A stretch of DNA of 64,000 nucleotides from Streptomyces cyaneus (lineage in GTDB: Bacteria; Actinomycetota; Actinomycetes; Streptomycetales; Streptomycetaceae), in contig NZ_RQJW01000010.1 of the NCBI RefSeq assembly GCF_004028635.1, positions 124,001 to 188,000 on the forward strand, in the 5' to 3' direction. A model generated the notes under the pieces. It made no database searches. It was given only the letters and a program-made list of their open reading frames with translations, and was not told the origin of the DNA. Positions 61,896 through 64,000 of the stretch are shown here, piece by piece; position 1 is the first letter of the stretch; each line of letters begins with the position of its first letter. Made by a program: the position numbers and the translations under genes.

Positions 61896-63002
61896 GTGCA
61901 CGACGGCGACGTAGTGGTGATCGGCGGCGGCTATGCGGGCGTCCGTCTGGCCAAGCGACTGGACACGACGGCGCGGGTCACGCTGGTGGACCGCAAGGAG
62001 GTCTTCTTCCACCGCATCGCCTCCCTGCGCGCAGGCGTGCGTCCCGAGTGGTCGCACAGCCCGTTCATCCCGTACGACCGGCTGCTGCGCAACGGCCGCG
62101 TGGCCGTGGGCAAGGCGGTCCGTATCGACACCGCCGAACGGCAGGTCATGCTGGCCACCGGGGAGCGGCTCCCGTACGACGTGCTGGTGATCGCCACCGG
62201 CGCCGACTACCCCGAACCGGCCCGCTTCACCGGCACCACCACCGAGGAGGCGGTGAAGTCCTTCGCCACGCACCAGCAGCACATCGCCGCGGCGGAGCAC
62301 ATCCTCGTCGTCGGCGGCGGGCCCTCCGGGATCGAGCTCAGCGCCGAGATCCGCCTCGCCCGGCCGGACGCCCGCGTCACGCTCGCCCACTCCGGACCGG
62401 AACTGCTGCACTCCACGGGCAGCGCGCGCGCCGGGCGCAAGGCGCGCAGCTGGCTGGAGTCCCATGACGTGAACGTGTGGCTCGACGCCTTCATGTCCCC
62501 CGGCAACGACTTCGGCACCTACCGCGACGCCCGCGGAAACGTCATCGAAGCCGACCGCTCCTTCTGGGCGACCGGCACCACGCCCAACACCCTCTGGCTG
62601 CGCCTGGCCGGACACGGGGACTGGCTGAACGAGACGGGGCACGTGAAGGTCGACCGGGCGCTCCGCGTCCAGGGGTGGCTGGATGTGTTCGCGGTCGGCG
62701 ACGTGAACGACGCCACCGAGGTCAAGATCACCCCGGCCGCGCTGGCCCAGGCGGACCTGGCCGCCCACAACATCCGCGCCTACCTCAACAGCGGCGGCAA
62801 GCACCGCAAGGAGCCCCGCTTCTACCGGCCGGTGCACCGCACCCCGCTCATCGTGCCGTTCGGCCCGGCCGACGGGGTGACGATGCTGCCCGTGCCGGGC
62901 GGCGAAACGGCGGTCCTCGGCAGCCGCACCACGACCGTGGCCAAGGCGAAGACCCTCATGACCCCGTACATGCGACGCCAGCTGGGCTACACAGCGGCGT
63001 GA
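61896..63002 (+). CDS. NAD(P)/FAD-dependent oxidoreductase (AIF/FSP1- or NDH-2-like)
   Basis: 368 residues from a GTG at 61896 with AGGAG seven bases upstream. Two Rossmann folds are visible: FAD-binding VVVIGGGYAGVRLAKRL at the N-terminus and NAD(P)-binding ILVVGGGPSGIELSAEIRLA in the middle, with the flavin-contacting 'LDVFAVGDVND' near residue 265. No redox CxxxxC pair, so it is not a thiol reductase. Related proteins oxidise NAD(P)H and reduce quinones. It is a single-gene unit after katG, which suggests but does not prove an oxidative-stress role. Confidence 0.88.
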   Translation: MHDGDVVVIGGGYAGVRLAKRLDTTARVTLVDRKEVFFHRIASLRAGVRPEWSHSPFIPYDRLLRNGRVAVGKAVRIDTAERQVMLATGERLPYDVLVIATGADYPEPARFTGTTTEEAVKSFATHQQHIAAAEHILVVGGGPSGIELSAEIRLARPDARVTLAHSGPELLHSTGSARAGRKARSWLESHDVNVWLDAFMSPGNDFGTYRDARGNVIEADRSFWATGTTPNTLWLRLAGHGDWLNETGHVKVDRALRVQGWLDVFAVGDVNDATEVKITPAALAQADLAAHNIRAYLNSGGKHRKEPRFYRPVHRTPLIVPFGPADGVTMLPVPGGETAVLGSRTTTVAKAKTLMTPYMRRQLGYTAA

Positions 63003-63037
63003 GCCGGCGTCTGCGCTGACCCGGCACGCCGGCTCAC
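62999..63037. terminator. Terminator of the FAD oxidoreductase gene
   Basis: GTGAGCCGGCGT and ACGCCGGCTCAC form a perfect 12-bp stem around a 15-base loop; the stem begins within the stop codon. Confidence 0.88.
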
Positions 63038-63169
63038 GAAAGCGTGCCGTCCGGTACCCGAATGTGTGCCGTATCGAAGCCACCGTGCCGGGGTACCCGG
63101 AGCCTTTCCAGCCCGCCCCGGGCCCTGCAGGGGCCCGCGCCGGTCGGCCGGACGGCGAACGGAGTCGTC

Positions 63170-63865
63170 ATGACGCGGAACCGGGAGAGCGCGACGCCCG
63201 CTCGGCGAGCTGGGACTCCACGGCTGCGCACGGTCAGGGAGAACCCGGTCCAGCCGGCGTCGCGGGAACCGCACGCGTACAACAACCACGAACCGCCCAG
63301 CGATCGCAGCCAGGCGATCCTCGAGGCCGCGAAGCAGGTCGGTTCGGTCCTGAAACGGGGTGGGCACACCTTCGCCGTGGCCGGAAGCGTGGCCGTCTAC
63401 GCCCACGGCGGCAGCGGTCACCTGCGGCACGACGCCGACTTCTGCGTACGCCGCTCCGACGCCGAAGCGGTGGCGGGAACGCTGACCGAAGCGGGCCTCA
63501 CGGTCCGTACCCCGCCGGAGGACTGGCTGCTGAAGACCACGTGCTTCGGCGAGGAGGTCGACCTGCTCTTCGAGCTCGGGCACCGCCCGGTCACCTCGGA
63601 CATGCTGGCCCGGGCCCAGGAGCTCCCGGTCGACTCGGTGCACATGCCCGTCCTGGCGGCGACGGATCTCATGCGGGCGCTGATCGAGCCGTTCTCGGAG
63701 CACCACTGCGACTTCGGGCCGGTGCTCGCCGCGGCCCGCGCCCTGCGCGAGAAGGTCGACTGGCAGGACGTACGAAGCTCCTGTGGGGACAGACCGATGC
63801 CCGCCGCGTTCTTCTTCCTCCTGGAACGCCTGAACGTCATCGCCCCTCAAAAGGAGCCCCGATGA
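63170..63865 (+). CDS. Nucleotidyltransferase-fold protein
   Basis: 231 residues; ATG 63170 has GGAG seven bases upstream, and the earlier in-frame start would run through the preceding terminator region. The central part resembles minimal nucleotidyltransferases: FAVAGSVAVYAHGGSGHLRH, then DADFCVRRSD with an acidic D-x-D pair, and EEVDLLFELG with a third acidic residue. The family includes antitoxin-like and aminoglycoside-type nucleotidyltransferases. The N-terminal 60 residues are Arg/Pro-rich and probably disordered. Coupled by ATGA to the next, cut-off gene. Confidence 0.75.
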   Translation: MTRNRESATPARRAGTPRLRTVRENPVQPASREPHAYNNHEPPSDRSQAILEAAKQVGSVLKRGGHTFAVAGSVAVYAHGGSGHLRHDADFCVRRSDAEAVAGTLTEAGLTVRTPPEDWLLKTTCFGEEVDLLFELGHRPVTSDMLARAQELPVDSVHMPVLAATDLMRALIEPFSEHHCDFGPVLAAARALREKVDWQDVRSSCGDRPMPAAFFFLLERLNVIAPQKEPR

Positions 63866-64000
63866 GCGAATACGCCGCCCGGCCCGCTCCCGGCGCCGGC
63901 GGAGCGCACAACCTGGACTACCGCGTGGCCCATCTCGCCGACCACCTGGCCGCCGGGGACCTCGGCGAGCTGGGGGTGCGGATCGAGATCCGCGGCGAGG
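63862..64000 (+). CDS. Partial gene, possibly a BON-domain protein
   Basis: Begins at the ATG overlapping the previous stop, with AAAGGAG eight bases upstream, and runs off the window. The visible 46 residues (YRVAHLADHLAAGDLGELGV, RIEIRGE) resemble the start of a BON domain. The call is tentative because the rest is missing. Confidence 0.5.
   Translation, partial: MSEYAARPAPGAGGAHNLDYRVAHLADHLAAGDLGELGVRIEIRGE

Overview
The window is very GC-rich, with short intergenic gaps, ATGA-type overlaps between genes, GTG/TTG starts and many long antisense reading frames. Together with the gene families present this points to a Streptomyces chromosome, probably an arm or other accessory region. No rRNA, tRNA or CRISPR array was seen.

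Left part (1-15.6 kb): a patchwork of small working units separated by decayed genes. A TetR regulator (194-892) is followed by a TetR pseudogene, an IS630-type transposase remnant, a DUF3291 protein and two remnants of MmyB-like XRE regulators. A minus-strand catabolic set (two SDRs, an intradiol dioxygenase, an NTF2-like protein; 3.6-6.7 kb) and a DUF805 membrane protein (12.5 kb) share with the TetR gene a repeated 14-bp operator, GGATAGGNYNATCC. An aspartate module follows: aspA, divergent from a dicarboxylate symporter, an aspartate/glutamate racemase and a GntR regulator. Then come a DUF2975/HTH pair with its own palindrome and a GNAT acetyltransferase.

Iron region (15.6-24 kb): an adenylation-carrier-acyltransferase fusion is divergent from a ferric-iron ABC transporter (lipoprotein, fused double permease, ATPase), with a DmdR/DtxR-like iron box between them. 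An NCS1 permease with a cysteine-rich tail and a PAP2 phosphatase follow.

Exopolysaccharide operon (25.0-52.6 kb, minus strand): 21 genes with almost no gaps, read from the initiating phosphoglycosyltransferase at 52.6 kb down to a class III aminotransferase at 25.0 kb. It holds Wzx, Wzy and two Wzz-like proteins, three glycosyltransferases, a nucleotide-sugar dehydrogenase, AsnB, a bi-domain oxidoreductase, a heparinase II/III-type lyase, a beta-helix lipoprotein, a branched-sugar set (cytidylyltransferase, C-methyltransferase, PIG-L, epimerase, DUF4910), a pyruvyltransferase and a 3,5-epimerase-like protein. From memory the gene order resembles the S. coelicolor SCO0381-SCO0401 'deoxysugar' locus. 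The first gene carries a TTA codon near its start.

Right part (53.2-64 kb): a divergent, translationally coupled five-gene cassette (61-aa peptide, unknown protein, two DUF6895-like paralogues, a cytoplasmic serine hydrolase) is the least explained system here. Then a streptogrisin-type secreted protease, furA-katG, an FSP1/AIF-like FAD oxidoreductase, a nucleotidyltransferase-fold protein and the start of a possible BON-domain gene cut by the window end.
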